64,000 nt of DNA from CALVGQ01 sp031551965 (GCA_031551965.1 JAVBMW010000003.1:62001-126000); one strand, 5' to 3'. Positions 1 through 8,540 are shown, counted from the stretch's first letter. Notes: generated from the letters alone by a model not told the origin. Program-made: numbers and translations.

Positions 1-1046
1 AAGAACTGAAGGAACAAGAAGATGCTATTTTACATGCTCAGGAAAGAGCTGTAGCTTTAGAAACACAACTTTTTGAAGATTTATTGGAAAGAATCCGTGA
101 ATATTGTGCTAAATTACAAAGATTGGCTTATGTATTAGCGGAAATCGATTGTATTTATGCATTAAGCACTTTAGCAGTTGAGCATGGGTATGTAAGACCT
201 AGCTATACTCAAGATAAATTAGAAATCATACAAGGAAAACATCCAATACTAGATTCAATGAAAAATGTTCGTTATGTTTCCAATGATTGTGAGATGGATA
301 AAGATCGAGCAGTACTTTTGATTACTGGACCTAATATGGGTGGTAAAAGTACTTACATGAGACAAGTTGCGCTTATTGTGATCATGGCTCAAATGGGGAG
401 CTTTGTACCATGTAAAAGCTGTAAGTTACCAATTTTTGATAAAATATTTACGCGTATTGGAGCGAGTGATGATATTCTTTCGGGTAAATCAACATTTATG
501 GTTGAGATGACGGAAGCGAATATGGCACTTACTGGTGCGACTGATAAATCCTTGATCTTATTTGATGAAATCGGACGAGGAACCTCTACTTATGATGGTA
601 TGTCTTTAGCTCAGTCAATGATTGAGTACATTGCGGTGTGTATCAAGGCGAAAACATTATTCAGTACACACTATCATGAACTGACTACATTAAGTGAGCA
701 TTTAGGAGAAGTTGCGAATGTGCATGTAGAAGTTCATGAATCAAAAGGAGATATTACTTTCATGTATAAAGTGAAAGAAGGAACTGCGGATCGCTCTTAT
801 GGAATCAATGTTGCAAAACTCGCAAACTTGCCAGAAACAGTTTTAAATCGGGCAAGTGAATTATGTAGTCAGTACGAAAGTAAGAAACAAGTGCTTCAAC
901 AATCACTTGGAATCGTAGAGATGGTCAAAGAACCACCTCACTATAGAGAACTCGTAGAAAAACTAGAAGGAGTTGATGTAAATTCATTAACTCCAATACA
1001 AGCGTTACAGTTGGTTGATGAATTAAAGAAAGATATTAAAAAATAA
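1..1046 (+). CDS. mutS: DNA mismatch repair ATPase MutS, 3' part only
   Basis: The reading frame is open to the first base of the window (codons from base 3), so this is the C-terminal ~348 residues of a protein normally about 850 aa. It recognises mismatches and signals to MutL. The MutS ATPase domain is complete: Walker A GPNMGGKST at bases 327-353, the Walker B stretch LILFDEIGRGTSTYDG, and the His-containing FSTHYHEL motif. The upstream helical part of the clamp/lever region is also present. The stop is followed after 21 bp by mutL, so the two form the usual mutS-mutL operon. A TTG at base 84 is an internal codon and not the start. Confidence 0.97.
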   Translation, partial: ELKEQEDAILHAQERAVALETQLFEDLLERIREYCAKLQRLAYVLAEIDCIYALSTLAVEHGYVRPSYTQDKLEIIQGKHPILDSMKNVRYVSNDCEMDKDRAVLLITGPNMGGKSTYMRQVALIVIMAQMGSFVPCKSCKLPIFDKIFTRIGASDDILSGKSTFMVEMTEANMALTGATDKSLILFDEIGRGTSTYDGMSLAQSMIEYIAVCIKAKTLFSTHYHELTTLSEHLGEVANVHVEVHESKGDITFMYKVKEGTADRSYGINVAKLANLPETVLNRASELCSQYESKKQVLQQSLGIVEMVKEPPHYRELVEKLEGVDVNSLTPIQALQLVDELKKDIKK

Positions 1047-1067
1047 TGAATTGAAAGCAGGTGGATT

Positions 1068-2903
1068 ATGGCAAGAATTAAACAAATGAATGAGCATTTG
1101 ACTAATATGATCGCTGCTGGAGAAGTAGTTGAACGTCCAATGGGGATCGTCAAAGAATGCATAGAAAATTCCATTGATGCCCACGCAACACGGATCGAAG
1201 TATGGATTACTCAAGGTGGTATTGAAGAAATCGAGATTGCCGATAATGGGATGGGAATGGACAAAGAAGACGCTTTAATGGCGTTTGAACGTCACGCTAC
1301 CAGCAAGATATCGGATGTCAATGATTTATGGACGATCGCAACATTGGGTTTTAGAGGTGAAGCTTTACCTTCTATTGCCTCTGTTTCATCAGTAGAACTT
1401 CGTACCAACAATACTGTTGATTCTACTCGTGTTGTGATTGACTATGGAACAGTCTCTAAAGTTGAGCCTTTTGGCTGTAATCCGGGTACGGAAATCGTGA
1501 TTCGTGGTATATTTCAAAAAACACCAGCTCGTTTGAAACACTTAAAATCTGCACAATATGAAGCAGCACTAGTGAGTGATGTAGTTCAAAAATTTGCGTT
1601 AAGTCATCCAGAAATTGCATTTCGTTTAATGATTGATGGAAAAGAAACATTCAAAACTTTTGGTACAAATAATCTTCAAGAAGTCATTTTTGCGATTTAT
1701 GGAAGAGATGTCGCTAAAAATACCTTTGAAATCAAAGGGGAAGATTTTGATTCTAAAGTTACAGGCTATGGAGTGCTTCCTTCAATTTCAAGAGTGAATC
1801 GAAATTATATCCATATTTTTATAAATAAAAGGATGGTAAGATCTTTTAAACTTCAAAAAGCTATCAGTGATGCCTATCACCAATATATGGCAGATGATCG
1901 TTATCCAATAGCGATTCTTCATATTGAACTGGATGAACAATTGATCGATGTCAATGTCCATCCATCAAAATGGGAAATCCGTCTTTCCAAGGAACAACAA
2001 CTTCTTTTATTGATACAAGAGTCAATGAAACAATCTTTAATGGAGGCAATGCAAATTCCTGAAATACAGGCGACAACACCCGTAATTAAGGAAAGAGTAG
2101 AACAAACAAAATTTTTTGAAGAAAAATCAGAGTTTGTTGCCCCGGTTCCTGAACCTGTATATAGTTATCAGGAGATCAAAACAGGAGAAAAATTAGAAGT
2201 AAAAGAGGCAATCATTGAATATGATCCAATCCAGACTACAAATAATGAAATTGCGAAGTCTACAGAAAACAAACCTCAAGTTACTCAAGAATATAAAGAA
2301 GAGCCAAAACAAGAAGCAGTAAAAAGAAAATTTCCTGAACTTACAGTACTCGCTCAAATGCATGGTAAATACATTTTGACATCAAGCAGTGAAGGGCTTG
2401 TCATTATTGATCAACATGCTGCACAGGAACGTTACAATTATGAACGTTTTAAAAAAGTATTTGAAACTAAAAATGCAGACATGCTAGATTTACTGGTTCC
2501 AATCAATATTGAGACAACAACTAGTGTTGTAATGCAACTTGAAGAAGTTAATCGAATATTTAGTGAAATTCAGATCCAATTTGAGGAGTTCTCGAATAAT
2601 TCGTTGATTGTTAGATCAATTCCTGTTTGGATGCAAGGAATGGATGAAACTTTGTTTCTACAGGATTGTTTAGAAAGTTTGTCAGAAGAAAAAGTATTAA
2701 GTAAAGCACAGCTGAATCGCGATCGCTTAGCGACTCAAGCATGTCATCATTCAATTCGATTTAATCGATTCTTAACTATGGAAGAAATGATGCAGGTTGT
2801 GAAGGACTTAGAAAACTGTGATCAACCTTTCCATTGTCCTCATGGAAGGCCTACAATGATCACAATTACTGAGGCTCAATTAGTTAGAGAATTTAAACGC
2901 TAG
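1068..2903 (+). CDS. mutL: DNA mismatch repair protein MutL
   Basis: 611 aa, start ATG preceded by AAAGCAGGTGG. It couples MutS mismatch recognition to strand incision. The N-terminal GHKL ATPase motifs are all present: NSIDAHA, DNGMGM, RHATSKI and GFRGEAL. A low-complexity Glu/Lys/Gln linker (about residues 340-430) joins it to the C-terminal dimerisation domain. That domain carries DQHAAQERYNYE, which fits the metal-dependent endonuclease signature DQHAx2Ex4E, plus ACHHS and the C-terminal CPHGRPT. So this is the nicking type of MutL found in organisms without MutH. It lies just downstream of mutS and ends at a hairpin terminator. Confidence 0.97.
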   Translation: MARIKQMNEHLTNMIAAGEVVERPMGIVKECIENSIDAHATRIEVWITQGGIEEIEIADNGMGMDKEDALMAFERHATSKISDVNDLWTIATLGFRGEALPSIASVSSVELRTNNTVDSTRVVIDYGTVSKVEPFGCNPGTEIVIRGIFQKTPARLKHLKSAQYEAALVSDVVQKFALSHPEIAFRLMIDGKETFKTFGTNNLQEVIFAIYGRDVAKNTFEIKGEDFDSKVTGYGVLPSISRVNRNYIHIFINKRMVRSFKLQKAISDAYHQYMADDRYPIAILHIELDEQLIDVNVHPSKWEIRLSKEQQLLLLIQESMKQSLMEAMQIPEIQATTPVIKERVEQTKFFEEKSEFVAPVPEPVYSYQEIKTGEKLEVKEAIIEYDPIQTTNNEIAKSTENKPQVTQEYKEEPKQEAVKRKFPELTVLAQMHGKYILTSSSEGLVIIDQHAAQERYNYERFKKVFETKNADMLDLLVPINIETTTSVVMQLEEVNRIFSEIQIQFEEFSNNSLIVRSIPVWMQGMDETLFLQDCLESLSEEKVLSKAQLNRDRLATQACHHSIRFNRFLTMEEMMQVVKDLENCDQPFHCPHGRPTMITITEAQLVREFKR

Positions 2904-2925
2904 ACAGAGTAAAATCTGTCTTTTT
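2903..2925 (+). terminator. Rho-independent terminator after mutSL
   Basis: GACAGA (2903-2908), six-base loop, TCTGTC (2915-2920), then five T. It overlaps the mutL stop codon. Confidence 0.8.
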
Positions 2926-2945
2926 GATATATAAAAATTAAAAGG

Positions 2946-2993
2946 CCCTTGAAAAAGTTGTGTTTTCACCGAAAAGTCCCTTGAAAAAGTTGT
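2946..2993 (+). repeat. Two 16-bp direct repeats, 32-bp period
   Basis: CCCTTGAAAAAGTTGT occurs exactly at 2946-2961 and 2978-2993. It has no coding role and could be the residue of a mobile-element end or a protein-binding site. No transposase gene is next to it. Confidence 0.7.
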
Positions 2994-3014
2994 AAAAACT
3001 CTATAACTATAGTA

Positions 3015-3030
3015 GTTTAACCAGAAAAAG
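3015..3030 (+). repeat. Left copy of 16-bp direct repeat flanking the GNAT-like gene
   Basis: GTTTAACCAGAAAAAG here matches GTTTATCCAGAAAAAG at 3785-3800 with one mismatch. The two copies bracket only the 187-aa gene at 3204-3767, as expected of a small inserted cassette. Confidence 0.6.
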
Positions 3031-3203
3031 TATTGTAGTTAAGTGCTGTTGAAATCATAGACATACTTATAAAAATCTTCAAGATTCCTCGTGATGTTTA
3101 GATTTTGATAATCAAAGAGTTTATGAATTGGGAAAATTCTTTAGTATTAATAGATGATATGTTAGAATGTGTGTACATTATAGTACTATCTTAGGAGAAA
3201 AAA

Positions 3204-3767
3204 ATGAAAAAAATTAATCCGTTTGATGAGTGTCCGATTTATGAGACCGAAAATTTTATTTTTAGACTAGTAAATGAAAATGATGCAGATGATCTGTTTG
3301 TTGTATATACTGATCCTATCACTTTAAAACATGAAAATCGTGATGGTTTTTCGGGTGAATGGAATTTGAAATCCGCTGATGAATTAAAAAATGTTTGGCA
3401 AAAGGAATACAAAAATAGAGAATTTGTGAGATGGAGTATTATAAATAAAGAAATAAGTAGGGTCATAGGTACAATTGAAATTGCACCAATACCTTGGGGG
3501 AAATGGTTTTTCGGACCAGAAGCACCTATCGGTATATTAAGAGTGGACCTATTATCATCATTTGAAAAACAAGAATATTTTACAGAAATAATAAATATGA
3601 TGGCTACAAAGTTAGCGGATGATTTTGAAGTGACAAAAATAATTATGAAATCGCCACCAAATCAACCAAATAAAGTAAATGCTCTAATTTTAAATCATTT
3701 TCATCCTTATACAAGTGAAGAATTTAAATATGATGATTACTATATTAGAATTAACACCAAAAACTAG
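3204..3767 (+). CDS. GNAT-like acetyltransferase family protein, probable
   Basis: 187 aa, preceded by TTAGGAGAAAAAA. The N-terminus (about residues 12-30, 'ETENFIFRLVNENDADDLFVVYTDP') looks like the first strand and helix of RimJ/RimL-type N-acetyltransferases. A later 'VIGTIEIAPIP' resembles the beta4 region. The acetyl-CoA pyrophosphate loop (Q/RxxGxG/A) is not evident, so activity is uncertain. Base composition is more AT-rich than mutL. The gene stands alone between two near-identical 16-bp direct repeats and has its own terminator. Substrate unknown. Confidence 0.5.
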   Translation: MKKINPFDECPIYETENFIFRLVNENDADDLFVVYTDPITLKHENRDGFSGEWNLKSADELKNVWQKEYKNREFVRWSIINKEISRVIGTIEIAPIPWGKWFFGPEAPIGILRVDLLSSFEKQEYFTEIINMMATKLADDFEVTKIIMKSPPNQPNKVNALILNHFHPYTSEEFKYDDYYIRINTKN

Positions 3768-3784
3768 TTGATTTGAAAAAATAA

Positions 3785-3800
3785 GTTTATCCAGAAAAAG
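3785..3800 (+). repeat. Right copy of 16-bp direct repeat
   Basis: GTTTATCCAGAAAAAG, partner of 3015-3030 with one mismatch. Confidence 0.6.
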
Positions 3801-3801
3801 G

Positions 3802-3846
3802 AAAGTCCGTTTTACTGAAAAGAATATGTCAGTGACAGGACTTTTT
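3802..3846 (+). terminator. Terminator after GNAT-like gene
   Basis: AAAGTCC (3802-3808) pairs with GGACTTT (3838-3844). The stem can be extended inwards by an imperfect ACTG/CAGT pairing, and T residues follow. Confidence 0.6.
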
Positions 3847-3912
3847 ATGTTGATCAACCTTTATTATTATTTGGTTGTCAGATGGAGCTAAAAAAATTCA
3901 TCTAAAAAAGTA

Positions 3913-3966
3913 TTGACACATACATCGAAGTGCGATATATTATATATCGTAGTACGATGTATCGTA
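3913..3966 (+). promoter_or_regulatory. Promoter with overlapping palindromic operators (ABC transporter)
   Basis: -35 TTGACA (3913-3918), 17-bp spacer, -10 TATATT (3936-3941). Dyads of one type overlap it: ATCGAAGTGCGAT (3924-3936, imperfect, in the spacer) and ATCGTAGTACGAT (3946-3958, perfect), with centres exactly 22 bp apart. A further perfect palindrome, TACGAT-GT-ATCGTA, spans 3953-3966. A repressor binding here would block RNA polymerase. The motif recalls PadR-type operators of Firmicutes (inference). No PadR gene is in the window. Confidence 0.75.
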
Positions 3967-3994
3967 CCGCTAGTTAAAGTGGAGGAGAATAAAT

Positions 3995-4843
3995 ATGCAA
4001 GAAGTAATTCGTTTAGACCATATCTCTAAAAAATTCAAAGATGAATTGGTATTAAAGGATATTGATGCAAAAATATACCAAGGCGAAATTCTAGGGTTTT
4101 TAGGGCCAAGTGGAGCTGGTAAAACAACGACCATCAAAATTATGACAGGACAATTAAGACAATCTTCAGGAGAAGCTTATTTACTTGGAATAAATTCAAA
4201 AGATATTGATGAAACAATTTATGAGCAGATAGGAATCGTAACAGATGCAAGTGGTGTTTATGAATACTTATCGGTTTATCAAAATCTTGAATATTTCGCA
4301 AAAATATTAAGTGTTGATGCAAGTCGCATCGATGAAGTACTTAAACAAGTAGATTTATATGATCATCGAAAAAAATTAGCGAGTAAATTATCAAAAGGGC
4401 AAACTCAACGATTAGTTTTAGCACGTGCAGTTTTGCATAAACCAAAGATTTTATTCCTGGATGAGCCAACATCTGGCCTTGATCCATCAACTGCAATGGA
4501 GATCCACAAAATGTTATTTCAGTTAAAAGAAGAAGGAATGGCTATCTTCTTAACAACACACAACATGGAAGAAGCAACAAAGATGTGTGATCATGTTGCC
4601 TTGTTAAATGAAGGAGTCATTGTAGAATATGGAACTCCCAAAGATATTTGTTTAAAATACAACAAAGATAAAAAATATGAAGTTCGTTTAGAAGATGGAA
4701 CTGAGCTAGTTCTTGAACAAACTAGTGAAAATTCAAAGTTAATTCAACAATGGATGTTAGAGAATAAAATTGCAGCACTTCATTCATGTGAACCAACATT
4801 AGAAACTGTATTCTTAGCAGTTACAGGAAGGGGATTACAATGA
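3995..4843 (+). CDS. ABC transporter ATP-binding protein (ABC-2 type)
   Basis: 282 aa, with GGAGGAG upstream of ATG. It energises the permease encoded next to it. Walker A GPSGAGKTTT is at about residues 37-46, the signature is LSKGQ, Walker B is ILFLDEPTSGLDP, and the H-loop is TTHNMEEA. The C-terminal ~70 residues after the H-loop form the small regulatory extension usual in drug/lantibiotic-immunity and Na+ exporter ATPases. The stop overlaps the permease start by 4 bp (ATGA), so the two are translationally coupled. Regulation is by the palindromic operators upstream. Substrate cannot be read from sequence; export of an antibiotic or peptide is most likely. Confidence 0.92.
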   Translation: MQEVIRLDHISKKFKDELVLKDIDAKIYQGEILGFLGPSGAGKTTTIKIMTGQLRQSSGEAYLLGINSKDIDETIYEQIGIVTDASGVYEYLSVYQNLEYFAKILSVDASRIDEVLKQVDLYDHRKKLASKLSKGQTQRLVLARAVLHKPKILFLDEPTSGLDPSTAMEIHKMLFQLKEEGMAIFLTTHNMEEATKMCDHVALLNEGVIVEYGTPKDICLKYNKDKKYEVRLEDGTELVLEQTSENSKLIQQWMLENKIAALHSCEPTLETVFLAVTGRGLQ

Positions 4844-5589
4844 AATCAATGCATTTAAATAAAATAATGGCAATTGCCCAAGTCAAGACAAAAGCCTTTA
4901 TGGGTAAAAACTGTATTATCATGCCAATCTTTGCGGTCGGATTTACAATTATTATGAGATTTGTCTATGGCTACATTGCGCAGGATGCTGCAGGAAGTGA
5001 ACACTTCTTAAATGCAATGGCATTAAGCATGGGAGTAGTAATGAATATAGGGATGTGCGGTATTTATTGCCCAAGTTTACTATTAGCGGAAGAGAAGGAA
5101 AAAAAGACTTTAAGAGTACTTATGACTTCTTCAGTGAGTGGGATGGAGTTTTTCTTTGGAAGCCTTTTACCTATATTTCTAGTAACATCAATCATTAATT
5201 TTGTCTTGATACCATTGAGTGGATGTTCGGTAACAGGCTCAAATTTAGCAATTTTCGGATTAGTCACAATTTTAGCAACACTTACTAGTTGTATTTTGGG
5301 AATGTTACTTGGAATATTTGCGAAAAATCAAGTTAGTGCAAGTACACTTACAACACCATTTTTATTGATACTGATGTTGGTTCCTATGTTTTCTAGCATC
5401 GTTGAATCTTTGAAATCCTTATCAATGTTCATTTTTACAGGTGTAGTACAAGATATGATTACTAATATTGTAATTGGAGCAGATAAAGTTGTTGATATCA
5501 CAAGTATAATTATTATGATTGTAGAAGTGGTTTTGTCAGCGTTATTGTTTGTATACTTCTACAAGAAAAATGGATTTGAAGCTGATTAA
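4840..5589 (+). CDS. ABC-2 type transporter permease
   Basis: 249 aa with about six hydrophobic segments (roughly residues 26-45, 62-82, 110-130, 138-162, 170-190, 220-242). The cytoplasmic LLAEEKEKKTLRVLMTSSVS stretch is typical of ABC2_membrane permeases (family knowledge). It forms the pore for the ATPase encoded by the overlapping upstream gene. The pair is followed by a strong terminator and is isolated from the genes around it. It is short but complete for this half-size class, so the working transporter is probably a 2+2 assembly. Confidence 0.88.
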   Translation: MKSMHLNKIMAIAQVKTKAFMGKNCIIMPIFAVGFTIIMRFVYGYIAQDAAGSEHFLNAMALSMGVVMNIGMCGIYCPSLLLAEEKEKKTLRVLMTSSVSGMEFFFGSLLPIFLVTSIINFVLIPLSGCSVTGSNLAIFGLVTILATLTSCILGMLLGIFAKNQVSASTLTTPFLLILMLVPMFSSIVESLKSLSMFIFTGVVQDMITNIVIGADKVVDITSIIIMIVEVVLSALLFVYFYKKNGFEAD

Positions 5590-5599
5590 AAGCGATTAT

Positions 5600-5635
5600 T
5601 TAACCTCATGGAATTCATCTGTGAGGTTAATTTTT
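5600..5635 (+). terminator. Terminator after ABC-2 transporter
   Basis: TTAACCTCA (5600-5608) pairs perfectly with TGAGGTTAA (5622-5630), followed by five T. Confidence 0.85.
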
Positions 5636-5644
5636 AAATTTTTA

Positions 5645-5673
5645 TTGAGTAGATCATGTTTGTTTAGTAAAAT
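5645..5673 (+). promoter_or_regulatory. Promoter of tRNA-Ala
   Basis: -35 TTGAGT (5645-5650), 17-bp spacer, -10 TAAAAT (5668-5673). It ends 10 bp before the tRNA 5' end. Confidence 0.6.
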
Positions 5674-5683
5674 GAGGTTGAGT

Positions 5684-5759
5684 GGGGTTATAGTTCAGTT
5701 GGAAGAACGCTACGCTGGCAGCGTAGAGGTCAGGGGTTCGAGCCCCCTTAGCTCCACCA
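5684..5759 (+). tRNA. tRNA-Ala (anticodon GGC)
   Basis: Full cloverleaf. Acceptor GGGGTTA (5684-5690) pairs with TAGCTCC (5749-5755). D stem is GTTC/GAAC. Anticodon stem CTACG/CGTAG encloses loop CTGGCAG with anticodon GGC at 5717-5719. T arm is AGGGG-TTCGAGC-CCCCT. Discriminator A is followed by an encoded CCA. The third acceptor pair is G-T, i.e. the G3:U70 identity element of alanine tRNAs. It decodes GCC/GCU. Confidence 0.96.
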
Positions 5760-5790
5760 TTTTAATAGAAACTTCATTGGAGAAATAAAT

Positions 5791-6252
5791 ATGGATGAAC
5801 TAGAAAAATTCAGGCTAAAAGATAAGGAAAGTTTTCCAACCTCTGAGTATTTAGAGCCGATATTAAATGAAAGCTATGAAGCTTATGTTTCGTTACAAGA
5901 ATCTTTACCTCGTCTGGATATGGACCAAAATTGGCAATGGTATACTCCCTATAAAGCGTGGCTTGCTAAAGGTCAACATTTTTGGACTTCCGCAAGAGGG
6001 ACAAGAAAAGAAAAAAATTTGTATTGGCTTCATATCTATGATGACTATTTTTGTGTAGTAGTTTGGTTTAAAGAAAGTAGTCGAGAAAAAATCTTAACGT
6101 CACTTGTCAGTGAAAAAACAAAACGATTGATTATGGATGCTGAAACCTTGGGAAAGGTACCCACATTTCCGGTAGTAATAGAAGTAACGGGGATTGAATC
6201 ATTGGATGACGTCTATATATTATTGCAGTGCAAGAAAGAATTAGAAAAATAA
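5791..6252 (+). CDS. DUF3788-like protein
   Basis: 153 aa, RBS GGAGAAAT. The pattern of a conserved 'WQWYTPYKAWLAKGQ' block followed by 'KNLYWLHIYDDYFCVVVWF' and a C-terminal 'VVIEVTGIESLDDVYILLQCKKEL' resembles the DUF3788 family of small soluble proteins (recognition by eye, medium certainty). No catalytic motif, signal peptide or membrane segment is seen. It starts 31 bp after the tRNA-Ala CCA end and could be on the tRNA transcript. Function unknown. Confidence 0.6.
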   Translation: MDELEKFRLKDKESFPTSEYLEPILNESYEAYVSLQESLPRLDMDQNWQWYTPYKAWLAKGQHFWTSARGTRKEKNLYWLHIYDDYFCVVVWFKESSREKILTSLVSEKTKRLIMDAETLGKVPTFPVVIEVTGIESLDDVYILLQCKKELEK

Positions 6253-6266
6253 CTTTTATTTATTTA

Positions 6267-6293
6267 ACAGTCAAATATTAAGACTGTTTTTTT
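6267..6293 (+). terminator. Terminator after DUF3788-like gene
   Basis: ACAGTC (6267-6272) pairs with GACTGT (6282-6287), followed by T-rich sequence. Confidence 0.8.
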
Positions 6294-6347
6294 ATGTTAA
6301 TACTAGTATAGATAAGGTATAATACTAATGACAAACGGAGATGCAAA

Positions 6348-7256
6348 ATGGAAAAAGTATTGGTTATCGTTGGGCCAACAGCTGTTGGTAAAAGTGATTG
6401 TGGTGTGAGATTAGCCCAATCTTTTTTTGGTGAAATTATTAGTGGTGATTCAATTCAAGTCTATCGAGGATTGGATATTGGATCAGGGAAAGTTACAAAA
6501 GAAGAAACCCAAAATATACCCCACTACTTGATCGATATTTTAAACAATAAAGAAAATTATAGTGTTGCAGACTTTCAGCTCAACGCAAGAAAATACATAG
6601 ATCAAATATCAAAAGATAGAAAACTACCTATTATCGTAGGAGGGACGGGACTGTATATCAAATCATGTCTCTATGATTATCAGTTTAATGATCAAAAAGA
6701 GGAAAAAATCGATGAGAAATGGAATGATATGTCCAATGAACAATTATATAAAGTATTACAAGAAATAGATCCAAAAGCTTGCGATACGATTCATGTGAAT
6801 AATCGCAAAAGAATCATCAGAGCTTTAATGATTGCGCAATCAGGAACAACAAAAAGTGAAATCGAACAGAAGCAAGAACATAAGCTTGTTTATGATGCCT
6901 TAATAATTGGATTAACTTGCGATAGAGAAGTGTTGTATTCAAGGATCAATAGAAGAGTTGAACTGATGATTAAAAATGGTTTAGAGGATGAAATCAAATC
7001 ATTATTAGATCAAGGGATCACGTTTGAAGATCAAGCGATGCAAGGAATTGGATATCGTGAATGGAAAGACTATTTCCAAGGAAATAGTACAGTTGATGAA
7101 GTGAAAACTAATATTCAAACTCATTCCAGACAGTTCGCTAAAAGACAATATACGTGGTTTAATAATCAAATGGATGTATGTTGGTTTGATATTGAACAAG
7201 AGAATTGGTTTGAGATGTGCAAGGAAAAGGTAGAAAGTTGGTTACATCATGAATGA
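6348..7256 (+). CDS. miaA: tRNA dimethylallyltransferase MiaA
   Basis: 302 aa, near the usual 300-315. It transfers a dimethylallyl group to N6 of A37 in tRNAs reading UNN codons. The P-loop GPTAVGKS is at residues 9-16, with GDSIQVYRGLDIGSGKV (substrate-binding Asp and the tRNA-contact loop), GGTGLYIKS, and the C-terminal RQYTWF. A TATAAT -10 box lies at 6319-6324, with RBS ACGGAGATG. The stop overlaps the tcdA start by 8 bp, so miaA and tcdA, both tRNA position-37 modification genes, are coupled. Its place downstream of mutSL is common in Firmicutes. Confidence 0.97.
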   Translation: MEKVLVIVGPTAVGKSDCGVRLAQSFFGEIISGDSIQVYRGLDIGSGKVTKEETQNIPHYLIDILNNKENYSVADFQLNARKYIDQISKDRKLPIIVGGTGLYIKSCLYDYQFNDQKEEKIDEKWNDMSNEQLYKVLQEIDPKACDTIHVNNRKRIIRALMIAQSGTTKSEIEQKQEHKLVYDALIIGLTCDREVLYSRINRRVELMIKNGLEDEIKSLLDQGITFEDQAMQGIGYREWKDYFQGNSTVDEVKTNIQTHSRQFAKRQYTWFNNQMDVCWFDIEQENWFEMCKEKVESWLHHE

Positions 7257-7965
7257 AGTTTCTAAACGATTAGAATATTTGATTCAAGAAGAAGGTTTAA
7301 ATAAACTAAAAAGCGCAACTGTGATGATCGTTGGAGTTGGTGGAGTAGGTGGTTTTGCCTGCGAAGCTTTAGCTCGTAGTTTTGTAGGAAGACTAATACT
7401 TGTAGATCATGATGATGTCTCTTTGAGTAATATCAACCGTCAAATCATTGCGACTATTCAAACGGTGGGACAACCCAAAGTTGAAGTAATGAAAGAAAGA
7501 ATAAAACTGATCAATCCAGATTGTGAAGTCATTGCATTACAAAAATTCTTCACAAAGGAAGAAGGATTTTTTGGATATGATGTAGATTATGTAGTTGATG
7601 CGATTGACACCTTATCCAGCAAAATGGATTTGATAGAACTTTGTGCAGAGAAAAATGTACCAATTATCTGTTCACTAGGAATGGGTAATAGACTTGATCC
7701 AACTCAAATTAAAGTGACTACTTTAGATAAGACAAATTATGATCCCCTTGCAAGAGCTCTAAGAAATCTGGTAAAGAAAAGAAATTTTAAAAAGAAAATA
7801 AAAGTAATCTTCTCAATGGAACAACCCTTAAAACAAACACAAGTAGATGATCCACAAGGTAAAACTAGAAAAGAAATACTACCGCCAAGCAGCAGTGCAT
7901 TTGTACCAAGTGCAGCAGGACTGGCTTGTGCAAGCGTCGTTGTCAGCGACTTAATCAAGAAATGA
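7249..7965 (+). CDS. tcdA: tRNA threonylcarbamoyladenosine dehydratase (TcdA/CsdL, ThiF fold)
   Basis: 238 aa. The E1-like ThiF domain has the nucleotide-binding GVGGVGGFACEAL at about residues 27-39, the acidic strand LVDHDDVSLSNINRQ, and the DYVVDAIDTLSSK motif. The family converts t6A37 to cyclic t6A in an ATP-dependent step. Length and the C-terminal 'SSSAFVPSAAGLACASVVVSDL' fit YgdL/TcdA rather than MoeB or ThiF. It overlaps miaA by 8 bp and msrA follows at 8 bp. This is a position-37 modification operon with a repair enzyme at its end. Confidence 0.9.
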   Translation: MNEVSKRLEYLIQEEGLNKLKSATVMIVGVGGVGGFACEALARSFVGRLILVDHDDVSLSNINRQIIATIQTVGQPKVEVMKERIKLINPDCEVIALQKFFTKEEGFFGYDVDYVVDAIDTLSSKMDLIELCAEKNVPIICSLGMGNRLDPTQIKVTTLDKTNYDPLARALRNLVKKRNFKKKIKVIFSMEQPLKQTQVDDPQGKTRKEILPPSSSAFVPSAAGLACASVVVSDLIKK

Positions 7966-7973
7966 GGAACGTT

Positions 7974-8474
7974 ATGAATAAACAAATCGTATTAGCAGCC
8001 GGATGTTTCTGGGGAACTCAAGAGTATTACAGAAGACTGGATGGAGTCATCAGCACTCGAGTTGGATACGCTCAAGGAGAAACAGAAAATCCCGAATACA
8101 AAGATGTTAAAGCACAAACTACAGGACATGCAGAAGTATGTGAAATCGTATATGATCCCGAAGTGATTTCATTGGATGAATTATTGCAAAATTATTTTAA
8201 AATCATTGATCCTACAACTTTGAATAAACAAGGTCATGATATAGGGACAAGTTATCGTACTGGAATCTATCCAAATAATGAGCTAGATTTAGAGTTCTGC
8301 AAAAGCTATGTTTATACTAAACAGGCTGACTATGAAAAACCGATCGTAGTAGAAGTTGAACTATTGGATAAATTCTGGGATGCTGAAGATTATCATCAAG
8401 AATATTTGATTAAAAATCCTACAGGTTACTGTCATATTGATTTTAGTATCATGCCCCCTTTAAAAGGAAAGTAA
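7974..8474 (+). CDS. msrA: Peptide-methionine (S)-S-oxide reductase MsrA
   Basis: 166 aa from the ATG at 7974, chosen because GAGGAACG lies 5-10 bp upstream and the protein then begins MNKQIVLAAGCFWG as in family members. An in-frame ATG at 7962 is less likely. The catalytic Cys is in GCFWG, with GYAQG, 'ITYRTGIY'-like GTSYRTGIYP, and the terminal GYCHIDF. It reduces Met-S-sulfoxide in proteins. No MsrB domain is fused. It is last in the miaA-tcdA-msrA run. Confidence 0.95.
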   Translation: MNKQIVLAAGCFWGTQEYYRRLDGVISTRVGYAQGETENPEYKDVKAQTTGHAEVCEIVYDPEVISLDELLQNYFKIIDPTTLNKQGHDIGTSYRTGIYPNNELDLEFCKSYVYTKQADYEKPIVVEVELLDKFWDAEDYHQEYLIKNPTGYCHIDFSIMPPLKGK

Positions 8475-8540
8475 AATTATTTAAAAAATAAACTCAAAAT
8501 TATTCTTAGATGAGCAGTATTTGAAGATGTGTTTGACAAA

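Larger units (their letters stand above)
2926..3203. other. AT-rich intergenic stretch with short direct repeats
   Basis: No gene is seen between the mutL terminator and the GNAT-like gene. The stretch holds a 16-bp direct repeat (2946-2961 and 2978-2993) and one copy of a 16-bp sequence (3015-3030) that recurs beyond the next gene. A plausible promoter for the next gene lies near 3150-3180, but I could not fix a clear -35/-10 pair. Confidence 0.5.

Noticed and set aside
5549..5788. Plus-strand ORF of 79 codons across the permease end and the tRNA
   Set aside because: It runs through a terminator and the whole of tRNA-Ala; its sequence has no protein-like character.
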